From: Bacteroidota bacterium
Lineage (GTDB): Bacteria > Bacteroidota > Bacteroidia > Bacteroidales > UBA4417
Assembly: GCA_020048595.1 (NCBI GenBank)
Contig: JAIFMH010000108.1
Span: 1-23,553 of the forward strand
Direction of reading: 5' to 3'
Length of the DNA: 23,553 nt
Shown here: positions 16,665 through 23,553 of the stretch, one piece after another
Layout: each line of letters opens with the position of its first letter
Position numbering within the stretch: the stretch's first letter is position 1
Translations under genes and position numbers: made by a program
The notes under the pieces: generated by a model
Told to the model about the DNA's origin: nothing
Seen by the model: the letters and a program-made list of their open reading frames with translations, nothing else
Databases searched by the model: none

Positions 16665-16677
16665 GTCACTTAGGGAC
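16665..16677. repeat. Degenerate REP palindrome before the kinase 3' end
   Basis: gtcacttagggac resembles GTCCCGTAGGGAC with three mismatches. It is the last recognisable member of the cluster before the histidine kinase stop at 16725. Confidence 0.45.
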
Positions 16678-16724
16678 GTCATGTAATTATGCCATCAAAC
16701 CAATAATTCAGGGAATATCCTGGT

Positions 16725-18068
16725 TCAAAATCTCAAATAAAACGCCGTCCCTTCATTCACCTTTGACTGAACGGTTATGGTTCCTTTATGCACCATCATA
16801 ATCTGCTTGCACAGGCTTAAACCAATGCCGTTGCCGTTTTTCTTTGTGCTGAAAAACGGAATAAATATCTGTTCCAGTAAGTCTTCCGGCATTCCTGTTC
16901 CATTATCTGCCACTTTTATAATAATCTTATTGTCGTTATCGGTGTATGCGGTTAAAACAATTTTAGGTTCAGGGCTACATTTTACAGCATCAATTGCGTT
17001 CAATATCAGGTTAATCAGAACCTGCTCAATTAAGCCGGCATCAATCTCAATTGAAAGCAAGGGATCTTTTAAAATAACTGTCATTTCAATGTTTTTCTGC
17101 TCCAGCGTGGGTTGCATAAGCCGGTGGAGGTTATCGAACAAACCGCTGATAAAAACCTTTGCCAGTGCGGCCTTCGTAATTTTATTCAGGTTGCGGTAGG
17201 TTTCGGTAAATTTTAATAAACCTTCACTCCGTTTGCGGATGGTCTCAATGCCCAGTTCCAGGTCTTCTGCTATCCCTGTCGGATCAGGAAGTTCTGTTTT
17301 AAACTGCTTTAGCCTGCCCTGCAAAGTATTTGCCAGCGACGAAATCGGTGCCACCGAATTCATAATCTCGTGAGTCATTACACTCAGCAGTTTTTGCCAG
17401 GCTTTCGACTCGGTTTCTTCCAAAGCTTCGTTTACATTCTGAAATGCTATCAATTTGAAATGCACACCCTCCGTTTGAAAAGCTGTTGCCGACAACACCA
17501 CTTTCAGATTGCTCTTTTCGCGGTGAATGGTGCTGATAATTCGTTCCCCGGGTGCAAGTGCAACAATTTGTGTATAGAGCAAATGATCTCTTTTCTCCAG
17601 CGAATGAATGGTTTTCAGGTAAGGCACTTCCAGTATTTTTTTCAGCGACTCATTCATCCATTTGATTTCCCCGCTTTCAGTCTCATACGAAAGAATACCC
17701 GTATCAACCAGTTCCAGTATTTTTTGAAGGTATTGATACTGCTGTTCCTTTTCCTTGCTTACCACGCGGAAGGTGGTATTGATTTCGTTAAACCCCTGCC
17801 GCAGTGATTGCACCTCAACCGGAGCCTGTTTTACATTAAAATATTTGGAGAAATCCCTGTAATGAATGGATTCAACAAACTGCTCCACTTCGTTCTGCGC
17901 TTTTTTATGCAGACGGTAGAAATCGATAACCTGGAAAATAATCACCGGCACAAGCACCAGGTCGAAAACGTACTGTTTCTGCAAAACCGTAAATGCAAAA
18001 GCGAGGAGTGTGATTACAAGCAGCATCACTCTTAGCAAAACACCATAATCGTTTTTTCTAAATTTCAT
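16725..18068 (-). CDS. Membrane-bound sensor histidine kinase with a PAS-like domain (NtrY-like)
   Basis: This is a 447-aa kinase from the ATG at 18068; the frame extends to a TTG at 18077, but the ATG is the more ordinary start. Two hydrophobic helices (about 11-29 and 34-51) with almost no loop suggest it senses from the membrane or cytoplasm, not through a large periplasmic domain. A linker and PAS-like region follow (about 108-215; GILSYETESGEIKWMNESLK). The H-box is SVMTHEIMNSVAPI, with phospho-accepting His233. The ATPase domain shows the N-box (NLILNAIDAV, 353-362), G1 ADNGTGMP (387-394), F-box IPFFSTKK and G2 GNGIGLSL (412-419). The start overlaps the regulator's stop by 11 nt, implying translational coupling. 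It should phosphorylate Asp56 of that regulator. It is convergent with the efflux locus. Confidence 0.94.
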   Translation of the reverse strand: MKFRKNDYGVLLRVMLLVITLLAFAFTVLQKQYVFDLVLVPVIIFQVIDFYRLHKKAQNEVEQFVESIHYRDFSKYFNVKQAPVEVQSLRQGFNEINTTFRVVSKEKEQQYQYLQKILELVDTGILSYETESGEIKWMNESLKKILEVPYLKTIHSLEKRDHLLYTQIVALAPGERIISTIHREKSNLKVVLSATAFQTEGVHFKLIAFQNVNEALEETESKAWQKLLSVMTHEIMNSVAPISSLANTLQGRLKQFKTELPDPTGIAEDLELGIETIRKRSEGLLKFTETYRNLNKITKAALAKVFISGLFDNLHRLMQPTLEQKNIEMTVILKDPLLSIEIDAGLIEQVLINLILNAIDAVKCSPEPKIVLTAYTDNDNKIIIKVADNGTGMPEDLLEQIFIPFFSTKKNGNGIGLSLCKQIMMVHKGTITVQSKVNEGTAFYLRF

Positions 18069-19419
18069 ATTTGCCAAGCCTTCTGTACAAAGCTGTACGT
18101 GTTATTCCCAGTTCTTTTGCGGCTTTTGTAATGTTGCCGTTATTCTTTTCAATCACCCTTAAAATGGTGTTCTTTTCGATATTGCTGAGTTTGGTTTCGT
18201 CGTTTTCTGCTGATGCATTCTGATTGGAGGATTCAATCGGCGAGAAAATAATTTCATCCGGGGTAATTTCATTTCCGTCCGACATAATTATAACTCTTTC
18301 AATTATATACTGCAACTCGCGCACATTGCCGGGGAAATGGTATTGTTCCAGTTTTTTTAATGCGGTTTCCGAAAACCGGGTATTGGTTTTCAGGTATTTT
18401 GCCGAATATATTTTCACGAAATGTTCGATAAGCAGCCGGATATCTTCATTCCGTTTTCGTAACGGGGGAATAATAATTTCAACGGTATTGATGCGATAGA
18501 CCAGATCTTTCCGGAAACGGTTTTCATTAGCCAGTTCGCTCATAGGAAGGTTGGTGGCACAGATCAGTCGTATATCTACAGGAATACTCTGGTTTGAACC
18601 TAGCCGTGTGATTTGCCGGTTCTGCAATGCAGATAAGAGTTTAGCCTGCTGCTGCAACGAAATATTCCCGATTTCATCCAGGAACAACGTTCCGCCATTG
18701 GCAGCTTCAAACAAACCCATCCTTTCGTCCTTCGCATCCGTAAACGCGCCTTTTTTATGCCCGAACAGTTCGCTTTCGAACAAAGTTTCGGTTAGCGCAC
18801 CAATATCTACTTTTACAAAAGGCTGTTTTTTGCGCAGCGATTTTTCGTGGATAGCTTTCGCGATCAGGTCCTTGCCGGTACCGTTTTCGCCCAGGATCAG
18901 AATATTGGCATCGGTAGGCGCAATCTTATCGATTTTCGAAAAAATATCGAGCATCACATCGCTGTTGCCCAACAGGTCGGGATAAGAATTTTTGGATGAG
19001 CCCGAATTAGTGGAGGAAGAAGCCTGCTGCGTTTTTTTCTTTAAAATATCAGCGATAGTCGACACCAGCTTTTCGTTGTGCCAAGGTTTTACAATAAAAT
19101 CCGAAGCGCCTTCTTTCAGCGATCGCACCGCCAGGTCAATATCGCCATAGGCAGTGATCATAATTACCGAAATGCCGGGCTTCATTTCTTTAATACGCTT
19201 CAGCCAATACAAACCTTCGTTACCAGTATTGATTGAGGCGTTAAAATTCATATCCAGCAACACCAGGTCGAATGGACGCGAAGTGATAAGCGACGGAATA
19301 TTCTCCGGATTTTTCTCGGTAACCACCTGCTGCACTTCTGTTTTCATCAATAAGCGCACTGCGGTGAGTACATCCACATCATCGTCAATTACCAGTATGC
19401 TTGCTTTCAGTAAACTCAT
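18058..19419 (-). CDS. Sigma-54-dependent response regulator, NtrC family
   Basis: This 453-aa transcription activator has three domains. The receiver (about 6-125) has the acidic pocket D12-D14, phospho-acceptor Asp56 in LVLLDMNF, Thr89 and Lys111 (VKPW). The AAA+ sigma-54 interaction domain (about 148-385) has Walker A GENGTGKD (177-184), the sigma-54 contact loop GAFTDA (224-229), Walker B GGTLFLDEIG (242-251) and the C-terminal FPGNVREL segment. A Fis-type helix-turn-helix lies at about 415-450 (GNITKAAKELGITRTALYRRL). The contact loop has Asp where the textbook motif has Gly (GAFTGA), a variant I recall as common in this phylum. It is first gene of a two-gene operon with the kinase. It likely activates a -24/-12 promoter, possibly that of the adjacent efflux locus, upstream of this window. 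Start ATG at 19419, MSLLKASILVIDDD. Confidence 0.95.
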   Translation of the reverse strand: MSLLKASILVIDDDVDVLTAVRLLMKTEVQQVVTEKNPENIPSLITSRPFDLVLLDMNFNASINTGNEGLYWLKRIKEMKPGISVIMITAYGDIDLAVRSLKEGASDFIVKPWHNEKLVSTIADILKKKTQQASSSTNSGSSKNSYPDLLGNSDVMLDIFSKIDKIAPTDANILILGENGTGKDLIAKAIHEKSLRKKQPFVKVDIGALTETLFESELFGHKKGAFTDAKDERMGLFEAANGGTLFLDEIGNISLQQQAKLLSALQNRQITRLGSNQSIPVDIRLICATNLPMSELANENRFRKDLVYRINTVEIIIPPLRKRNEDIRLLIEHFVKIYSAKYLKTNTRFSETALKKLEQYHFPGNVRELQYIIERVIIMSDGNEITPDEIIFSPIESSNQNASAENDETKLSNIEKNTILRVIEKNNGNITKAAKELGITRTALYRRLGKYEI

Positions 19420-19800
19420 TTCCCAAATAATATTTGCATCAATAAATAGTTTTGCGCTGCCTTTTATTTCTAAAAACAGTTATTATGCCGGAACTGTTCA
19501 GGTCTTTACAGGCTGGTTTGGCATACAAACTTAGAAGAATCAAATTTAGGTATTTCAGGTGTATTATTTTTGGATTTGTTCTCTACAGTAACCGTTACTT
19601 TTCGGAAGTTACCGGGTGGCACAAACAAATACGGATCAGCTGCATTCTTTACTGAAATAAATGTTATATTTGGGTCAATGTAATAGAATAGTGATCATTT
19701 ATATACAGGCGAAATCAAGAGATTAGTATGGGTTAGTACTAATTGTGATCTTGTTGGCTACAGGCATAAAAACCCCGGTAACTAAAATTTATGCATCAAA
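19420..19800. other. Divergent intergenic region between the response regulator and the AraC-type gene
   Basis: This 381-bp region separates the minus-strand regulator operon from the plus-strand AraC-type gene and must hold both promoters. On the plus strand I can point to a TATATTTG at 19665-19672 and a perfect 10-bp palindrome TTAGTACTAA (19733-19742) preceded by the similar attagtat. No clear promoter for the minus-strand operon is visible. An open frame at 19452-19655 has no recognisable protein features and I do not call it. Confidence 0.6.
19665..19672 (+). promoter_or_regulatory. Candidate Bacteroidota -7 element for the AraC-type gene
   Basis: TATATTTG matches TAnnTTTG, giving a predicted transcript start near 19680 and a leader of about 120 nt. 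No good TTTG -33 box is seen at the expected distance, so the call is weak. Confidence 0.3.
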
Positions 19801-20742
19801 ATGAGTGACGTAAAAACATTGCATACTGAATACATTTCCCGGATCAACAAAACATTTGATTACATAGAATCAAATCTTGAAAAACCAATGACTTTGGCTG
19901 AAATAGCGTCAGTTGCTAATTTCTCAAAATTTCATTTCAACAGAATTTTTCTGTCAATGGTTGGAGAAACTCCTTTCCAGTTTATTTTAAGAGTCAGAAT
20001 TGAAAAAGCGGCCACCTTAATTTTGACCAATAACAACGAGAGCATTTCTGAAATAGCTTTTAAATGTGGTTTTTCTGATATTTCAGTATTCTCCCGGAAC
20101 TTTAAAAATTATTTTCATATCACCGCTTCTCAATATAGAACCAGTAAGCCGCACAATAGCAATTTAAGTCAACAACAGAGCAATAGTCAACAAAGTAATG
20201 AGAAGCCAACACTTTATTTTTGTCCTGAATTAAAAACAATTAAATGGAGGACAACTATGAAACTTAACAAAAGTGTGGAAGTCAGGGAACTTCCTGAAAT
20301 GACACTTGCCTACATCAGGCATATTGGCCCGTACAAGGGCGATGATAAACTCTTTGAGGGCATCTGGAACAGATTATTCGCGTGGGCTGGTCCGCGTGGT
20401 TTAATCGGTGGTAAAGATTTCAGATCACTGGTAATCTATCACGATGACCCCAATGTGACTATTGAAGATAAACTCAGGATGAGCGTTTGCATTACTGTAC
20501 CTGCCGGAACAAAAGTTGACGGAGAAATCGGAAAGATGGAAATTGAAGCCGCAAAGTATGTTATAGCCCGGTTTGAACTTACTGCCCGGGACTTTCAGCT
20601 GGCATGGGACTGGGTTTACGGTCAGTGGTTTCCGGCAAGCGGGTATCAGCCTGACGATAAACCTTGTTTTGAAATGTATCCGGAAGAGCCAAAAGATGGG
20701 AAATTTATCGTTGATATTTGTGTGCCGGTAAAACCAATCTGA
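19801..20742 (+). CDS. AraC-family regulator with a C-terminal GyrI-like ligand-binding domain
   Basis: This 313-aa protein combines an N-terminal AraC DNA-binding domain with a C-terminal effector domain, like Rob-type regulators. The first helix-turn-helix is around 30-50 (MTLAEIASVANFSKFHFNRIF) and the second around 80-101 (ESISEIAFKCGFSDISVFSRNF), followed by the usual FHITASQYR. A Ser/Gln/Asn-rich linker (about 117-134) precedes the GyrI-like domain (about 155-312): VEVRELPEMTLAYIRHIGPY, then WNRLFAWAGPRGL, and a GQWFPASGYQ...CFEMYPEEP ending containing the glutamate region typical of these small-molecule-binding pockets. It probably senses a hydrophobic or cationic compound and controls nearby or efflux genes, but the targets are not shown. 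Start ATG at 19801; monocistronic by position, with a hairpin after its stop. Confidence 0.93.
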   Translation: MSDVKTLHTEYISRINKTFDYIESNLEKPMTLAEIASVANFSKFHFNRIFLSMVGETPFQFILRVRIEKAATLILTNNNESISEIAFKCGFSDISVFSRNFKNYFHITASQYRTSKPHNSNLSQQQSNSQQSNEKPTLYFCPELKTIKWRTTMKLNKSVEVRELPEMTLAYIRHIGPYKGDDKLFEGIWNRLFAWAGPRGLIGGKDFRSLVIYHDDPNVTIEDKLRMSVCITVPAGTKVDGEIGKMEIEAAKYVIARFELTARDFQLAWDWVYGQWFPASGYQPDDKPCFEMYPEEPKDGKFIVDICVPVKPI

Positions 20743-20752
20743 AAAAACTAAA

Positions 20753-20778
20753 GGGAGCCGGCCTCACGGCTGGTTCTC
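20753..20778 (+). terminator. Hairpin after the AraC-type gene, probable terminator
   Basis: An 11-bp stem (20753-20763 with 20768-20778, three G-U pairs) closes a 4-nt loop tcac and is followed by ttcattt. It begins 11 nt after the AraC-type stop and ends 22 nt before the DUF4332 start. The T tract is short, so it may also act as a leader structure for the next gene. Confidence 0.55.
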
Positions 20779-20800
20779 TTCATTTAAAAATTAAAAGAGA

Positions 20801-21475
20801 ATGGGATATTATATTGATATAGAAAAGATAAGCATTGATGATTACAGGAGTAAATTAGAAGCTGCATATCTGCCGCCGAGCAGGATGATGCTTAAAGATA
20901 AGGCTGAAGATAGATTTGGCTACTTTAAAAGTATCGGGATTAAAAACATAAAAGAATTGCTGCTCTTACTCAAAAAGAAAGATAAGTTAGCTGAACTACA
21001 AAAGATTGACTGTTTTTCGGGCGATTATCTTACAATTTTGCTGCGGGAGTTGAACAGTACACTTCCAAAGCCAAACAGGATTGCTGACTTTGAAGGTATT
21101 TCAGAAGACACTATCAGTAAGCTTGAACAAATCGGAATTACAAATACGGAGAAACTGTATGATCGGATTGTAACCAGTGATAAAAGACATGGCCTCGCTC
21201 TTTCAACAGGAATAAAGGATTCGGATATTTTAGAATTAAGTTGTTTGACAGATTTATCAAGAATAAAATGGGTTGGTGTAACCTTCGCCCGCATGCTTTA
21301 CGACCTGGGAATTGATACCGCTGAGAAAGCATCAAAATCCGACCCTGTTGATCTTCATTTCAGGATAAATCTGTTGAATAAATCGAACGGTTTTTTTAAA
21401 GGGCAGATCGGACTAAATGATATTAAAATAGTTGTCGCTGCGGCTAAAGAAATTCCTTTTGAGATAGAATACTGA
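20801..21475 (+). CDS. DUF4332 helix-hairpin-helix protein
   Basis: This 224-aa protein, probably cytoplasmic, has no signal peptide or membrane helix. It contains repeated helix-hairpin-helix-like segments: FGYFKSIGIKNIKELL (39-54), IADFEGISEDTISKLEQIGI (94-113), and the best-conserved LSRIKWVGVTFARMLYDLGI (152-171), followed by TAEKASKSDPVDL. The pattern of 'GIxxxxxLxxxGI(D/T)TxEKL' matches DUF4332, a family related to DNA-binding HhH domains of unknown cellular role. It sits 58 bp after the AraC-type gene, with a hairpin between, so co-transcription is uncertain. The start is the ATG at 20801 after the A-rich leader aaaagaga. The family call comes from the motif pattern; I cannot assign a function. 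Confidence 0.8.
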   Translation: MGYYIDIEKISIDDYRSKLEAAYLPPSRMMLKDKAEDRFGYFKSIGIKNIKELLLLLKKKDKLAELQKIDCFSGDYLTILLRELNSTLPKPNRIADFEGISEDTISKLEQIGITNTEKLYDRIVTSDKRHGLALSTGIKDSDILELSCLTDLSRIKWVGVTFARMLYDLGIDTAEKASKSDPVDLHFRINLLNKSNGFFKGQIGLNDIKIVVAAAKEIPFEIEY

Positions 21476-21520
21476 AAAATGAAAAAACACCACGGTAATA
21501 ACATTTGGTGCCTTTTGGAG

Positions 21521-21528
21521 TATATTTG
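21521..21528 (+). promoter_or_regulatory. Candidate -7 element upstream of the YkgJ-family gene
   Basis: TATATTTG matches TAnnTTTG. TTTG at 21504-21507 could be a -33 box, but its 13-nt spacing is short. Predicted transcription would begin near the hairpin at 21531-21546. Confidence 0.3.
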
Positions 21529-21530
21529 AC

Positions 21531-21546
21531 ACCGATAGGGATCGGT
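21531..21546. other. Perfect 6-bp hairpin ACCGAT-AGGG-ATCGGT
   Basis: A short perfect inverted repeat with a 4-nt loop lies 55 bp after the DUF4332 stop, followed by attgtt. It could be a weak terminator for DUF4332 or an operator overlapping the start point of the next gene. Nothing else is recognised in this 176-bp gap. Confidence 0.4.
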
Positions 21547-21651
21547 ATTGTTATCCGAATTACCTTTCCTGCTCTTCAGAGGCCAAAACCGGTAGCCGCA
21601 ATTATTTATCCTCGTCAGTAAAAATTTGATGCCAAAAATACAGGAACCATA

Positions 21652-22518
21652 ATGATAACCACAAAACTCACCCTCCACGATAAACTACCTCTTACCTGCT
21701 CACGAACCGGCACCTGCTGCCATGGCAAGAGTGTTTTGCTTAATCCATGGGAACTGATGTGCCTGGCCAGGGAGAAAAAGATTACACCAAGGGAATTTCG
21801 TAATCTGTATTGTGAGTTTGGAGGAATCCGTTTAAAGTTTAACGGCGCCGTTGGATGGAAGAATCAGCAGGCATGCAGCCAGTATATCACTGGTTTCGGC
21901 TGCAGCGTGCATTTAGGTCGACCGCTGGCCTGCCGGTTATATCCGCTTGGCCGACAGATTCAGAGTGAGAAAGTTCATTATATGCACGAAGGAAATGAAT
22001 TCCCTTGCCTCGAAGGATGTCCCGAAGTTACCGGACTGCCTTATTTAACTGTAGGCGAATACCTGGCAGGACAGGTAACTGAGAAGTTCGAAATTGCACA
22101 GGATGCATATTTAGACCTTATGCAGAATTTAGCTGATATAGCCTTTGAACTACTCCTTGATACCGGCCTGGCTGAATCCGGAGATATAAAAACATTGCCG
22201 CTATGGCGAAAAATGGGCAGCGAGCTTCCGGAAGTATTAGCTGATAGAATTGGACAAGAATGGATGGATTCCCTGATGCTCCCGGAGATTTCTGATAACC
22301 TGGAAGACCCGGTTTCATTTGCCCGAAAGCATAATGAATTACTCCAGGCTAAAGCGCAGCAACAATTCGGAACCGCGCAAACAAACCAGGAATTACATCA
22401 GGCATCTGTTTTAATCATGGGAGTAGCATTGCACCTTGCCCGGGGTTTAGGTGCAAATCCCGAAACATTGGCTGAACATTGGATAACTATTGCGAAGCAT
22501 CATGGCGCTGTAGAATAA
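21652..22518 (+). CDS. YkgJ-family cysteine-cluster protein
   Basis: This 288-aa protein has ten cysteines in its first 123 residues: C16, C22-C23 (CSRTGTCCHG), C37, C54, C75, C84 and C94 (CSVHLGRPLACRLYPLG), C119 and C123 (CLEGC). The CxxxxxCC...C-x9-CRxYP pattern is that of the YkgJ/CxxCxxCC family, thought to bind zinc or an iron-sulfur centre; the biochemical role is not established. The C-terminal half (about 140-288) is helical and cysteine-free (for example LYLxxG-type helices are absent but LADIAFELLLDTGL is visible) and I do not recognise it. The start is the ATG at 21652, the first one giving the conserved LPLTCSRTGTCC near the N-terminus. The next gene starts 21 bp after its stop, so the two may share a transcript. 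Confidence 0.85.
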   Translation: MITTKLTLHDKLPLTCSRTGTCCHGKSVLLNPWELMCLAREKKITPREFRNLYCEFGGIRLKFNGAVGWKNQQACSQYITGFGCSVHLGRPLACRLYPLGRQIQSEKVHYMHEGNEFPCLEGCPEVTGLPYLTVGEYLAGQVTEKFEIAQDAYLDLMQNLADIAFELLLDTGLAESGDIKTLPLWRKMGSELPEVLADRIGQEWMDSLMLPEISDNLEDPVSFARKHNELLQAKAQQQFGTAQTNQELHQASVLIMGVALHLARGLGANPETLAEHWITIAKHHGAVE

Positions 22519-22539
22519 TATTTCCTATACTTTTTACAT

Positions 22540-23217
22540 ATGAAGCTGAACAGATTAATTATTTTCGTTTTTATTCTGCTCCTTTCCGGATGTAATAATA
22601 CGGTTGGAACTATTGAACTTAAAGGATTAGTTGTTGATGAAAATACAAAAGCACCGGTTCCAAACATATCGGTTATGGTTCAGGCGCTGGAACGTTGCGA
22701 AGATGAGACCACTGCTACTTTTGCGGGTGATTTTACTACTGACACTTCAGGGCGTTTTACCTATACGCTGAAGAAAGTTAAAAATTCTTCGTTATACAAT
22801 TTCCGAATTGATGGAAATCCGGCTTATGATCCTTCAAACCGGGTTTTGGGTCTCACCGAGCTTAACAGCTATGGTAAGTTTTTATCGTTTGAAATAAAAC
22901 GAATAGTTGATTTTACAATGAAAATAAACCGGAACGGCAAAACTCCCTTTCGCGACACGCTCACAGTATCGTGGGAAACCAACGGGATTAAGGGTGAAAC
23001 ACTGTACCCGTTCAAAACAAATAATTACCAGATTAATCCTGGAAATGGTCTGATCTGGATTGGGGGAGACATAAAGTCAGAAATTAAAACGAAAGTATTT
23101 GCAGATAAAAACACAATAGTACACTGGACACTACATAGAAATGGAAAGCGCAGTGAAATTACGGATACAGTTTTCTGCGACAGAAATACAGCTAATAGTG
23201 TGTATTTAAACTATTGA
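22540..23217 (+). CDS. Small lipoprotein with an N-terminal carboxypeptidase-regulatory-like fold
   Basis: This 225-aa protein starts MKLNRLIIFVFILLLSGCNN. The hydrophobic stretch followed by the lipobox LLSGC with Cys18 marks a lipoprotein signal peptide. The region about 24-100 (IELKGLVVDENTKAPVPNISVMV...TDTSGRFTYTL) has the pattern of the beta-sandwich carboxypeptidase-regulatory-like domain common in Bacteroidota surface and transport proteins. The rest is beta-strand rich (FTMKINRNGKTPFRDTLTVSW) and not recognised. Location is probably the outer or inner membrane, facing the periplasm or surface. It follows the YkgJ-family gene by 21 bp. Function unknown. Confidence 0.8.
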   Translation: MKLNRLIIFVFILLLSGCNNTVGTIELKGLVVDENTKAPVPNISVMVQALERCEDETTATFAGDFTTDTSGRFTYTLKKVKNSSLYNFRIDGNPAYDPSNRVLGLTELNSYGKFLSFEIKRIVDFTMKINRNGKTPFRDTLTVSWETNGIKGETLYPFKTNNYQINPGNGLIWIGGDIKSEIKTKVFADKNTIVHWTLHRNGKRSEITDTVFCDRNTANSVYLNY

Positions 23218-23311
23218 AGAATTAATACAATGTGATTCGCAAATTGGTGATTATGTTTATCTTAAGTCAACAATATAATCCGGCTTTGAGATTCTAAGTA
23301 GAATAAAGCTC

Positions 23312-23319
23312 TAATTTTG
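23312..23319 (+). promoter_or_regulatory. Candidate -7 element for the DUF2809 gene
   Basis: TAATTTTG matches TAnnTTTG, with TTTG at 23285-23288 as a possible -33 box at 23-nt spacing, slightly long. A transcript would start near 23326, about 28 nt before the predicted TTG start. Confidence 0.35.
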
Positions 23320-23353
23320 GCAGCTTTCCATTGATTTTAAAAAAATACAGGCA

Positions 23354-23553
23354 TTGAACCGAAACCGTTTCTTACAGTTGCTTTTCCTGGTAATTACCAT
23401 TGATGCAGGGCTGGCATCGCGGCACTTTTCAGCTTATTTACCTCACTGGGTACAACTCTATTTGGGCGATGCGCTTTGGGCATTAATGGTATTCCTGCTG
23501 TTTGGCTTTATTTTTCATAAAAAAAGCACGTTATGGGTAGCCATAGCCGCGCT
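23354..23553 (+). CDS. DUF2809-family membrane protein, N-terminal part (runs off the window)
   Basis: The frame has no ATG; it is open from about 23315 (after TAA 23312-23314), and the TTG at 23354 is the best start. The visible ~66 residues read NRNRFLQLLFLVITIDAGLASRHF, then LPHWVQLYLGDALWALMVFL and LFGFIFHKKSTLWVAIAA, alternating hydrophobic helices. The motif SRxFxxxLPxxVxxYLGDALWAxMVF is characteristic of DUF2809, small integral membrane proteins of about 130 residues, so roughly half is present. Function is unknown. A possible promoter lies at 23312-23319. The start codon choice is uncertain. Confidence 0.75.
   Translation, partial: MNRNRFLQLLFLVITIDAGLASRHFSAYLPHWVQLYLGDALWALMVFLLFGFIFHKKSTLWVAIAA

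Noticed and set aside
16601..16801. 66-codon plus-strand open frame
   Set aside because: It overlaps a REP unit and the antisense of the kinase 3' end, and shows no protein features.
18069..18077. TTG start at 18077 for the histidine kinase
   Set aside because: An ATG three codons downstream (18068) gives an ordinary start and an 11-nt overlap typical of coupled genes.
19452..19655. 67-codon plus-strand open frame in the divergent intergenic region
   Set aside because: Its composition (many aromatic and basic residues) and lack of any motif look like non-coding sequence; no ribosome-binding or promoter context supports it.

Overview
The window looks like a chromosomal segment of a Bacteroidota bacterium, most likely a Bacteroidales or Marinilabiliales relative. 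Base composition is moderately AT-rich. Starts carry A-rich leaders instead of clear Shine-Dalgarno sequences, several intergenic regions contain TAnnTTTG (the Bacteroidota -7 promoter element), and the protein families are typical of that phylum. I see no tRNA, rRNA or CRISPR array.

Left region (about 1-15.9 kb, + strand): a large MacAB/TolC-like ABC efflux locus. In order it holds the 3' end of a membrane-fusion (HlyD/MacA-type) adaptor, an ABC ATPase, five consecutive full-length FtsX/MacB-type permeases of about 780-820 aa, a second ABC ATPase, a roughly 320 bp gap filled with REP palindromes, and a TolC-type outer-membrane factor. The permeases are clear paralogues: they share an N-terminal start (M-[IL]-[KR]-[NQ]-YF), two cytoplasmic (R/K)xKE(I/V)G(I/V)RK coupling motifs and the C-terminal tail NPVKSLRTE. 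Three have a second, out-of-frame copy of the codons for that tail just past their stop. The third permease lacks about 22 residues near its C-terminus, and the second ATPase has substitutions next to the signature motif and in the D-loop.

Middle region (about 16.0-16.7 kb): a decayed REP-associated tyrosine transposase (Y1/HUH, IS200-like) on the minus strand, with no ATG start and an in-frame TAA. It is flanked by the same GTCCCGTAGGGAC palindromes that separate the second ATPase from tolC. It lies between the efflux locus and a convergent two-component operon.

Two-component operon (16.7-19.4 kb, - strand): an NtrC-family sigma-54 response regulator followed, with an 11-nt overlap, by a membrane PAS/histidine kinase. 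Such pairs often sit beside ABC-efflux clusters in this phylum, so regulation of the efflux locus is plausible. No -24/-12 promoter is visible in the window, and the operon's own promoter would lie upstream of base 1.

Right region (19.4-23.5 kb, + strand): mostly separate genes. They are an AraC-type regulator with a GyrI-like ligand domain, a hairpin, a DUF4332 helix-hairpin-helix protein, a YkgJ-family cysteine-cluster protein, a small lipoprotein, and the start of a DUF2809 membrane protein that runs off the right edge.
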